DNA of 64,000 nt, from NCBI GenBank assembly GCA_035771175.1, contig CM069598.1, positions 4,571,931-4,635,930 on the forward strand, in the 5' to 3' direction. Numbering within the stretch: position 1 is the first letter of the stretch; each line of letters starts with the position of its first letter. The notes below the pieces were generated by a model. That model was not told the origin of the DNA, made no database searches, and saw nothing but the letters and a program-made list of their open reading frames with translations. Shown here piece by piece: positions 34,795 to 44,834 of the stretch. The translations under genes were made by a program, and so were the position numbers. The DNA is from Paratinospora sagittata (taxonomy: Eukaryota > Streptophyta > Magnoliopsida > Ranunculales > Menispermaceae).

Positions 34795-35450
34795 GTTGCT
34801 TTCTGCTCTAATAAATATGGATTTTTTTTTTCTTTTTGTTGTGAGGACTGGGAGAGAGGGGAAACAAGAAATAAATATGCTTGTTGATGATGTGATCCGT
34901 TTCTCTGTGACTTTTAATTCGGGTTCAAAGGTCCCGAAGAGTAAAATTTTGTGAAAACTGTCAACCAAAATGATAGGTACCAATATTACACAAATTATTT
35001 CTTAAAGAATTTGTAATTTTATTTAAATCATGATCTACTATGATTTATAAGATTTGTGCAACTACTCTTATATACATGGGAGGTCCTTATAATAAGTTAT
35101 TATTATAGTTAGATGACTTTGAAACAGTAGAATTCATACCTTTAATTAAGCTTATCTTCCCACCCATCAAGCAGCTCCACTCACTCTCCTAAGTCTCTCT
35201 TCCCCTTAAATCCTAGTTTTCCTCGTGTTTCTGTTCATGCCATGCAGTAAAGAAAAAGAAAAGATCAAAATAAAACATCCAAAACCACAAAGTCAAGAGT
35301 GCCGCCTCACGTGCTAAAGTGCGGCATGTAATGTAATAAAGACTTAACTAAATATTAAGTAGTTGGCTCAATAAAAGTATGCTAAGTCATAAAATCGTCT
35401 TTGTATATAAGTTTTAAAATTTAATTTTTGAAAACGTCTTCATTAAAAGA
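34795..35450 (+). repeat. segmental duplication block, copy B
   Basis: Same order and orientation as 22375-23240, without the solo LTR, so it provides the pre-insertion site. No gene inside. Confidence 0.8.
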
Positions 35451-35659
35451 GATCGTTTTTCACCTTGAATAAGGATTAATTTTATACCTAAAGAATATGA
35501 AGAAACCTCACGAAAACTAACAAAAAAAATAAATAAAACACAAAAAGGCAAGGAAGACACGTCAAAGTTCACTTGTTACAATCACAAAAATATAGCGCTT
35601 TGAAAAGAAATATTTCTACACCATAATGTTGACACATGCAATTATTTGGGTTGCGCTGA

Positions 35660-36446
35660 AAGTATCACTGCATGTTCTGTTGCACAGAAAGTATTTTAAT
35701 TAAAAGTATTTCTTTCTTTTTCTTTTCTTTACTCTTTTTTTTTTTATAAAAAAAGACTTGATTCATAATCATAGAGAAACTTGAGAGGGGATGTGCCTTC
35801 TCAATTACAAGGTCAACAATATACTGAGGAATGTGGGAACAAAGCCCAAATATACTTGGTTTGTCAACAAGTTTGTTACATTCTCTTGGTACGGCATGAA
35901 TGCATAAGAGTGGCCAATCCACCTACGTTCATCAGAGATGAAGATTTTACTATTGAAAAAAAATCAATATAATACTTACTTTATAATCTCTCTAACCTTT
36001 CTCTGTCTTTACACCCTCTATCTGCCTTTGGCTCCAAAGAAAGCTTAATTTTAGATACTAGAACGAAGGAGAGGAGAGACCAATTTATAGACAATTGGTC
36101 TTCTAACCACCTCGGGTCCCACGTGCCTATGTAAAGGCGTCTGGCCTTCCACCCACTTCGGGTCCTACATGTGGGCCTGAGCCATAATTACAATATGTAA
36201 AGACACATAGTCTTCCAACCACCTCAGGTCCCACGTGACCATATAAAAGCACATGGTCTTCTACCCACTTCAGGTCCACATGTAGGCCTGAGCCATAACT
36301 ACAACAGACTGGTCTCTCCTCTTTAAATCGTTCATCACACTAGCTGAATCACCTTCGAGAATGTCAATAGGGATGCTTGTTTCCAGCACAAATTCAAGCC
36401 TCTCTCAAACTGCACAAAGCTCAGCTGATGCAGCTTGTGAACTGCC
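35660..36446 (-). pseudogene. LINE 3' fragment (RNase H end), split by an LTR
   Basis: Minus strand. About 36443-36310 encodes RNase H motifs (AxLxAVxERLEFVLET, ILEGDSASVMNDL). After the inserted LTR fragment, about 35922-35740 encodes HAVPRECNKLVDK and the C-terminal tail, followed by A-rich sequence (T-rich on the plus strand at 35705-35750). No intact frame. The same RNase H family is seen at 46198-46500. Confidence 0.75.
35930..36306 (-). mobile_element. truncated copia-2-type LTR nested in a LINE
   Basis: Minus-strand LTR beginning TGTTGTAGTTATGGCTC at 36306 and matching 29286-29640 of the copia-2 3' LTR; the last 100 or so bases are missing. The U3 region is tandemly duplicated (two copies of about 115 bases, each starting around TATGGCTCAGG and carrying CACGTG). 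No target duplication resolved. Confidence 0.75.
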
Positions 36447-36798
36447 TGTTAAGGTCCACCCCAGTGGGCGACCAAAATGGTTGGTGGCCGCCCACGAAGG
36501 CGGCCAGAAAATGGTCAAAAATGGCTGCTCCAGAATAGTCAAATATTTTGGCTGAGCAAGCTGAGCATACGGAGAAGAACAAACAGGAATCAGTTTTGAG
36601 CTCTATAAATAGAGCTCTGCTTCAACTTGAAATTCATTTATGAGATATCCAAATATGAGAGATCTACCTAAGGGTGAAGTTTGTAATCCCTGTGAATACA
36701 AGTTTGTTGCCTCTCGTGGACGTAGGCAATTTGCCGAACCACGTTAAATATTGTTGTCTTGTTTTTTCTTTCATGCTTTACCACGATTCCGCATAACA
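36447..36798 (+). repeat. 5' LTR of copia-4
   Basis: Begins TGTTAAGGTCCACC and ends CGCATAACA; promoter-like CTATAAATAGAGC near 36602-36614. Diverged from the 391-base 3' LTR. Confidence 0.85.
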
Positions 36799-37333
36799 AA
36801 TTGGTATCAGAGCCTACGTGAAGCTTTGGAAGAAAAAGGACCCTCGGTCGAATTTTTGAGATTTCGTCGAAATTTCGAGATTCTGTAACAGTGATCGGAA
36901 TTGTGTTTCTGATCACGCGTGGAGGTAGCTCTCGTTTCCAAGAATCCAACGCAATAAACGGTGAGAAAAAAGGACAAGAAACGAGTTCCCAGGAGCCGAT
37001 CGAAGTTTGCATAAAATTTCTGTCCAAATTCTTTTTTGCGGCGCAAGCACAGTGAAGAAGAAGGTGCAGAGAAGAAGAAGGATCTGACCCGGATCAGCCC
37101 ACTTTGACCCGATACTGTTCATCCCGGCCCATTTTCAATTGACCAACCATATCCGGCTCATTTTTCGTCTGATTTCAGTAAAGTCAGACTCGTTTCCACC
37201 ATTTTCGACCGTTCCGGACGCAACCGTGCAATTAGTTTCTGCAGATTCAGCTCCTAAATTATTGTTATAGCTTAGTTGGAGTCGTTTATCATTTTTTAAG
37301 CACTTTTTGGCGTCATACATATCTTCGATCTTA

Positions 37334-40300
37334 ATGACGGAGGAAATCCCAAAAGATACTGCAACCACAAGCAGTCCTTGGCAAAGAAGTTCGATGTCCA
37401 ACGCAAAGTTCGAGGTGGAGAAATTCAACGGCACCAACAACTTTGACATGTGGCAATGCGAAGTTCAAGATCTATTATTCCGGGAAGGATCACATATCGC
37501 CTTGGAAACCAAGCCCAAGGATATGTCTGATGATGATTAGAATTTTGTAAATCGTAAAGCTTGTGGACCAATCAGACTCTGTTTGGCAAAAGATCAGAAG
37601 TACTTTGTCATGAAAGAGACTATGGCAACAAGTCTCTGGAAGAAACTAGAGGACAAGTACATGACGAAAAGCATAGAGAACCGACTCTACCTGAAGAAGA
37701 AGCTCTTTCGTTTTCAGTACAAGAAAGGTACTCCCATGAATGAGCATCTTGATAATTTCAACAAAATTCTCGCTGATCTACAGAATTTTGATGTTGAAAT
37801 TAGTGATAAGGATAAGACACTATTGTTGTTAAACTCTTTGCCTGAAAGTTATGAACATTTAACAACTTTGTTATATGGTAAAGATGATGTTAAATTCAGT
37901 GATGTTTCAAATGTTTTGGTGAACAACGAGTATCGAAGGAAGGACCAGCTCGATAACAAGGAAGCATCACCAGAAGCCTTGACGGTATCCAGAGGTAGGG
38001 CTAACAACAAATCTGATAGATCCAGTAGGCGAGGCCGATCTCGCTCAAAGTCAAAATAACCTTCATCACGTCAACGTCTTGCAAAGGATGAATGTGTCTA
38101 TTGTCACCAAAAGGGGCACTGAAAGAAAAATTGTCCAAATAAGGACAAGACAGATGCAAATGTGGCACAGAAGGCTGAAGAAGATTCTGCATTCTCAGTT
38201 TCATCTATAGACAATCAATCTGATAGATGTATATTAGATTTCGGATGTTCCTATCATATGTGCCCGAATCGACATTGGTTCTCAAAATTGGATGAGTTCG
38301 ATGGAGGAGTCGTGCTCATGGGCAACAACAATACCTGCCAAACAAAGGGTATTGGAACTATACGCCTAAAGATGCATGACGGTACAACAAGGCGGCTCAG
38401 GACAAGAAACGAGTTCCCAGGAGCCGATCAAAGTTTGATCCCTGTACAGCGTTTGTCGATACTATTCATCCCGGCGTTGTTCATCCGATCCGGATCCAAG
38501 TTCTGACAAGGATCCGACCCAAGGATTCTTTCTGCCCGACGTTGTTCATCCGGTCCAGCCCGCACTCTGTCGTTTCGGCCCGGTGCTGTTCATCTGGCCC
38601 AGCCCGTACTAAGCCGTTTCGGCTAACACTGTTCATCCCGGCCCAGCCCGTTCCGGCCCGACTGTTCATCCCGGCTCGACTGTTCATCCCGATACTGTTT
38701 ATCCGGCCCGATCCTGTTTATCCAGCCCGATACTGTTTATCCTGGCCTGATATTGTTTATCCGGCCTAATACTATTTATTTCAACCCGATATTGTTTATC
38801 CAGTCCGATACTGTTTATCCCGGCCCAGCCCGTTTTCGGCCCGCAGTTGACCTAATCCATTTTTGGTTGACCAACCATATCCAGCTCATTTTCGTCCTGT
38901 TTCAGCAAAGTCAGACTCATTTCCACCATTTTCGACCATTTCGGACGCAACCGTGCAATCAGTTTCTGCATATTCAACTCCTAAGTTATTGATATAGCTT
39001 AGTTGGAGTTGTTTATCGTTTTTCAAGCACTTTTCGGCGTCATACATATCTTCGGTCTTAATGGCAGAGGAAATCCTAAGCACAAGCAGGCCTTGGCAAA
39101 GAAGTTTGATGTCCAACGCAAAGTTCGAGGTGGAAAAATTCAACGGCACCAACAACTTTGGCATGTGGCACTGCGAAGTTCAAGATCTATTATTTCATGA
39201 AAGATCACATATCGCCTTCGAAACCAAGCCCAAGGATATGTCCGACGATGATTGGAGTTTCGTAAATCGTCAAGCTTGTGGAACAATCAGACTTTGTTTG
39301 GCAAAAGATCAAAAGTATTTTGTCATGAAAAAGACTATGGCAACAAGTCTCTGGAAGAAACTGGAGGACAAGTGCATTCTCAGTTTCATCTATAGACAAT
39401 CAGTCTGATAGATAGATATTAGATTCCGGATGTTCCTATCATATGTGTCCGAATCGACATTGGTTCTCCAAATTGGATGAGTTCGATGAAGGAGTCGTGC
39501 TCGTGGGCAACAACAATACCTGCCAAACAAAGGGTATTGGAACTATACGCCTAAAGATGCATGACGGTACAACAAGACGGCTCACGGACGTCAGATATGT
39601 CCCAGATCTGAAGAAAAATCTGATCTCCCTAGGAGTCCTTGATTCCAGCTGTTACAAGGTAACCATTGAAGGTGGAGTTCTGAAGGTTGTACATGGAGCA
39701 CTCTTGGCCATGAAGGGTACTCAAAAAGGTAATCTCTATTTCCTTGACGGACACACAGTAATCAAAAGTGTATCAGTTTGCACCAGTTCTAATGATGTTT
39801 CATCAGACACTTCCCGACTTTGGCACATGCGGCTCAGACATGTTGGAGAGAAGGCTCTTCAAACCTTGATAAAGCAAGGTTCTCTGAAATGTGCAAAGAC
39901 CAGGAAACTTGACTTCTGCGAGCACTGTATCTTAGGCAAGCAGACGAGAGTTAAGTTTGGAACTGCCATCCACCGCACAAAAGGAACATTGGATTATGTT
40001 CATACCGACGTTTGGGGACCCTCTCAAAATGTTTCATTGGGAGGTAAACGTTGGTTTGTTACTTTCATTGATGATTTCTCACGCTATGTTTGGGTTTATA
40101 CCATGAAGCATAAAGATGAAGTGCTAGATATCTTTCTTAGATGGAAGAAAATGGTAGAAACCCAAACGGGAAGGAAGATTAAGAGGCTTAGATCTGATAA
40201 TGGAGGAGAATACAAGTCAGACCCATTTTAGAAAATTTGTGAGAATGAAGGAATAGTCAGACATTTCACAATACCAGGTACGCCACAACAAAACGGTGTT

Positions 40301-42530
40301 GCTGAACGCATGAATCGTACTTTGGTAGATAAAGTTCGCTGCATGTTATCTCATTTTGGACTGAGCAAGGCATTTTGGGCTGAAGCTTTGTCATATGTCT
40401 CTTATATCATCAATAGACTTCCTGCAACAACACTAAATGGCAAAACTCCCAATGAGGTATGGTCTGGACAACCCGTTTCAGATTATGATTCTCTGCGCAT
40501 TTTTGGATGCACTGCATATTTTCATGTGAAGAAATCCAAACTGGATCCTATGTCCAAGAAAACGATTTTCATGGGCTTTAGTGAAGGAGTTAAGGCTTTC
40601 CGACTATGGAACCCTGAATCAAAGAAGATTGTACTAAGTCGAGATGTAACTTTTGACGAATCTGTGATGTTAAAGCCTACAGATTCTGATAAAGAAAATC
40701 GAGATCCAGATTTGCATCAGCAGGTTGAGTTAAATATTCCAGTCAGTAACTCCTGGCAAGTCAGCAGAGATATCCAACCATCCTGAAGAAGACGATGAGA
40801 AAATCTCAGTTGAGGTGGAGGCTCCAGGACCAGACATCAGTCAACAACCAGAATCAATTGCCACTAGTCGACCAAGAAGAGAAATCCGCAAACCTGCTCA
40901 GTACACTGACATGGTTGCATATGCATTTTCAGTCACCGGAGATGATATTCCATACAATTACAAAGATGTTATTCAGAGTATGGAAAGTGATAAGTGGAAA
41001 ATGGCAATGCATGAGGAGATGAAATCACTCCATCAAAATCAGACTTGGAAGTTGGTTCCACTTCCGAAAGGAAAGAAACCAATTGGCTGCAAATAGGTTT
41101 TCACTAAGAATGAAGGCTCTCCTAGCACAGATAGTATCCGATACAAAGCCAGACTGGTAGCAAAAGGCTACGCTCAGAGGGAAGGAATTGACTACAATGA
41201 GGTATTCTCACCTGTTGTTAAGCATTCGTCAATTCGAATATTATTGGCTTTGGTTGCACAGTTTGATCTCGAGTTAGCCCAACTCGATGTCAAAACTGCT
41301 TTTATGCATGGTAATTTGGAAGAGGAGATATATATGTCTCAACCAGATGGATTCAAAGTACCAGGAAGAGAGAATTGGGCTTGCAAGTTGAGCAAGTCAT
41401 TGTATGGCCTGAAGCAGTCACCAAGACAGTGGTACAAGCGATTTGACAACTTCATCCAATGGCACAAATATACCTAGAGTCAGTTTGATCATTGTGTCTG
41501 CTATCTCAAACTTCAATATGGTACATTTATCTACTTGCTTTTATATGCAGATGATATGTTAATCGCATTTAAAAGCAAGGTGCAGATCAACAAACTGAAG
41601 GCTCAATTGAGCTCAAAGTTTGAAATGAAGGATCTTGGAGAGGCCAGAAAAATTCTCGGGATGGAGATAACTCGAGACAGGGCCAAAAACACAATCTGTT
41701 TGACTCAAACTCAGTATTTGAAGAAAGTTCTTCAAACTTTTGGCATTGGCAATGACACAAAACCTGTGAGCACACCATTGGCACCACATTTCAAGCTAAT
41801 TACATCAATGTCACCAAATTCTGAGGATCAGAAGAAGCAAATGGAGAACATTCCATATGCAAATGCAGTTGGTGCCTTGATGTATACTATGGTGTGTACC
41901 AGACCTGACATTTCACATGTTGTAAGTATGGTAAGTCGTTACATGCACAACCCCGGTAAAGGCCACTGGCAAGCAGTGAAGTGGATTCTACGGTATATTC
42001 ATGGTACTGTGGATATTAGTTTAAAGTTCGAGAGAGATAAGAAAAGTTGTAAGCATCTAGTCGGATATGTGGATTCGGACTATGCTGGAGATCTTGACAA
42101 GCGCAGATCTACTACTGGTTATGTTTTCACTATGGCAGGAGGACCAGTGAGTTGAAGATCAACACTACAGTCAACAGTTGCTTTGTCTACTACAGAGGCA
42201 GAGTACATGGCAGTAACGGAAGCTTTCAAAGAAGCAATCTGGCTTCATGGATTGACTAAAGACTTGGGAATTGTGAAGAAGAATGTTGAAGTTTTTTGCA
42301 ACAGCCAGAGTGTCATTTGTTTGGCAAAGAACCAAGTTCATCACAGTCGAACGAAGCATATTGATGTTCGTTTTCATTTTGTTCGAGAAATAGTAGAAGA
42401 AGGGAGTATTCTTCTGCAAAAGATCAAGACTGCAGATAACCCCGCAGATATGCTTACAAAGGTGGTTACAGGAATCAAGTTCCAACATTGTTTGGACTTG
42501 ATCAACATCTCACGAGCTCGGAGTGCCTAA
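37334..42530 (+). pseudogene. copia-4 gag-pol (broken, gag present twice)
   Basis: Gag copy A (37334-38120) has a stop after DDD where W is expected and a degraded zinc knuckle (38092-38135). It runs into protease (about 38225) and then into a second leader. Gag copy B starts at 39061 and is cut after KLEDK by a deletion that fuses it to the protease region. From 39443 the frame gives protease, integrase (HHCC, DNGGEY), then RT with YADD near 41545 and RNase H (STTEAEY, about 42190). Stops at 40229, 41094, 41475 and 42153 interrupt it. Not functional. Confidence 0.92.
38455..38835 (+). repeat. minisatellite in the duplicated copia-4 leader
   Basis: About 14 degenerate units of 18-30 bases built on ATACTGTT(C/T)ATCC followed by CGGCCC(A/G). 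The first leader copy has essentially one such unit (near 37113-37130), so the array expanded in the second copy. GC-rich compared with its surroundings. Confidence 0.85.
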
Positions 42531-42635
42531 GGGCATTAATGGAGGCAGCAACAATTGTTTAAAGGAAGCTTGATATCTGTAGAGAGATTGCAGGTGTGGA
42601 GGAGCCCTGTTCCACATGAGGTGGAGGTAGAGATT

Positions 42636-43026
42636 TGTGGGGTCCACCTAAAATGGGAAACCAAGAAATTAGTTGGTGGCCGCCCTCATGGGCGGCCGCC
42701 AACTCAATCAACAAATCGGCGCAGCTGCGTCGCTACGCCGAATTGTTTGAAATCAGTATATTAAAATATATTATTTTAATTACGAAAATGCCCCTGAATA
42801 CTCTTATAAATAGAGCCTTACTTCATTCTTGAAATTCATGTTCAGTAAGAAATATTCCTAAGATCTATTCTGAGAGATCTAATTCAAGAGATCTGATCTG
42901 TAAGATCTACCTAAGGGTGAAGTAATACAAGTTTGCTGCCTCCCGCGGACGTAGGGAATTTGCCGAACCACGTTAAATTTGTTTTCTTATTTTTTCTTTC
43001 ATATTTTACTACGATTCCGCACAACA
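42636..43026 (+). repeat. 3' LTR of copia-4
   Basis: Begins TGTGGGGTCCACC after the tract GAGGTGGAGGTAGAGATT and ends CCGCACAACA. Longer than the 5' LTR because of extra sequence around 42700-42790 and 42850-42900, including tandem GAGATCT/AAGATCT units. Confidence 0.85.
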
Positions 43027-43039
43027 GCAAAAGTGTCTA

Positions 43040-44294
43040 TTCATGGACAACAGATGAGGTTTTTAGTGCAGCTTTTGGCAAGAAATGCAAAGATAAGGAA
43101 TCTTTTCTATAAGCAATGCGGGCATTAATTCGCTTGGGAAAAGGATGCTTTCATTTGTTAACTGATTTATTTCCATCTCTTAAAGCTCTTCATGTGATTA
43201 TTGGAAGTAAATCTGTTTTGGAGATTTCCCACCGCACCCTTGACATGATCTTTGATGGCATAATCAAAGAACGCATTCAGAACAGGACAAAGATGACAAA
43301 AATTCAAAGGAGCAATGGTGAATCTGAAGAGGATCTTGTCGATGTACTTCTAAGCCTCCGAGAGGGTGCCAGGAGTCTTCAATCACGATTGACAACATTA
43401 AAGCTGTAATCATGTTCAGTTTCAATCAATAGTTTCCAATTAATATTGGTCTATTTTCATGTATTTATAAGATCTATGGTTCAGTATTTACTGGCTTCTC
43501 TTTGTCTAAGTCATGTTGCCCAGCAATTTATAGCATGGCACTAGAGGAAAAAATCAGTAATTAAGCACCTGCATATCACAAAATGCTTCCTAGTGAACCA
43601 TGCTTCCTTTTTCCATGATCAAGCTGTATTTTAATTCAATTTTCTTAGACTTTCAGGATATGTTCATCGCGGGAACCGAGACCTCGTCAACAATAGTTGA
43701 ATGGGCAATGTCAGAAATGATAAAAAAAATCCAAGAGTTTTGAAGAAAGCACAAACTGAAGTAAGAAGAGCACTCCAAGGGAAGAAAAGGATTGGCAAAC
43801 CGGACATTCAAGAACTGAATTACTTAAAATCTGTTATCAAAGAAACTCTAAGGCTGCATCCACCTCTTCCATTGTTGCTCCCTAGAGAATGCAGGAGATG
43901 TAAGATTAATGGATATGAGATACCACAGAAATCCCAAGTTGTCATTAATGCTTGGGCAATTGGGAGAGATCCAGAGTGTTGGAGTGATGCTGAGAGGTTT
44001 AAGCCAGAGAGATTTGATAGTGTTTCTGTTGATTTTAGTGGGAATAACTTTGGGTACATTCTATTTGGGGCTGGTAGGAGGAGATGCCCTGGTATTCTAC
44101 TTGGTATAGCCAACATTGAGCTTCTTCTTGCCCAGTTACTATATCACTTTGATTGGAAACTACCTGATGGGCTCAAACCAGAAGAACTAGACATGACAGA
44201 GTCCTTCGGTTCCACAGTGCGATGGCAAAATGATCTCTACTTGATTCCTATTCCCTACTGCTTCTCAGATGAAAAAGTAAATTCAAGTTTATGA
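43040..44294 (+). pseudogene. cytochrome P450, CYP71 family, gene 5, 5'-truncated pseudogene
   Basis: Exon 1 survives only from the [14 protein letters not shown] segment; the first 180 or so residues, with anchor, proline hinge and C-helix, are absent, and the copia-4 3' LTR ends just upstream. There is a stop at 43110 (SFL then TAA), a frameshift near the end of exon 1 and a weak donor. Exon 2 begins at 43657 with AGTETSST, then a frameshift in an eight-A run (43723-43730). After it KETLR, KPERF and the haem loop [10 protein letters not shown] remain readable to the stop at 44294. Same array and intron position as the intact genes. Confidence 0.92.
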
Positions 44295-44377
44295 ATGTTG
44301 TGGAAAAATAATCCTTTTCCTAAATTTAGCTATTAAAGGCCAGTGTAAGTTAGAAGTTTTTACAACATGCTTTTTCA

Positions 44378-44759
44378 TCTATTTTATTATAATGTAGTTG
44401 ACACTAAAGCCTTTTTTCTATCCCAAAAATACCCTTGAAAGGTTTAGCTTATTTTTATTTTTCAAAAATTAAGTTTATTGTTGATAGGGCTAAAATAGTA
44501 ATTTCACAATTAAATAATTTTCAGTTTTTTCTTACACCCTCCATTTTAGCCTTTTTTTTAAAAAAAAATTCCTAATTTATGCTTCTAAGTTTTAAGTTTT
44601 ACTCTTAATTGCCATCATTCATATTTGTAAGTAATTTTAGTCATTCTAATCATATTAAAAGACAAAATCATATATAATTCTTTTCTAATAAAAAATTATA
44701 TTATTTTAATTATTTTTTGGTAAAACTCATGAAGCGCACGGTACAAGTAAATTCACTAG
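44378..44759 (+). mobile_element. non-autonomous Helitron (candidate), copy 1
   Basis: Starts TCTATTTTATTATAATG after an A and ends CACTAG before a T, as expected for a Helitron (5'-TC, CTRR-3', A/T insertion). A GC-rich GCGCACGG patch lies about 20 bases before the end where a hairpin is expected, but the stem is weak. Homologous over about 350 bases to the minus strand of 60670-61041. Confidence 0.5.
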
Positions 44760-44834
44760 TGTTAATAATGGAATTGTGTAATGTTACTTAATCCATGGCT
44801 ATTTTATATGTTAATCCAACACAAGCAACTTGGA

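Larger units (their letters stand above)
36447..43026 (+). mobile_element. decayed Ty1/copia element with internal duplication (copia-4)
   Basis: 5' LTR 36447-36798, tRNA-iMet primer site TGGTATCAGAGCC (36802-36814), long leader, gag-pol fragments, polypurine tract just before 42636, and 3' LTR 42636-43026. About 1.2 kb of leader plus gag-protease is present twice (36960-38400 and 38400-39600). The flanks (CTGCC left, GCAAA right) do not match. On the left lies a LINE, on the right the middle of a P450 exon, so the insertion site has been rearranged. Confidence 0.9.

Noticed and set aside
36361..36555. Plus-strand ORF of 64 codons
   Set aside because: It is antisense to a LINE RNase H fragment and runs into the copia-4 LTR; not a gene.
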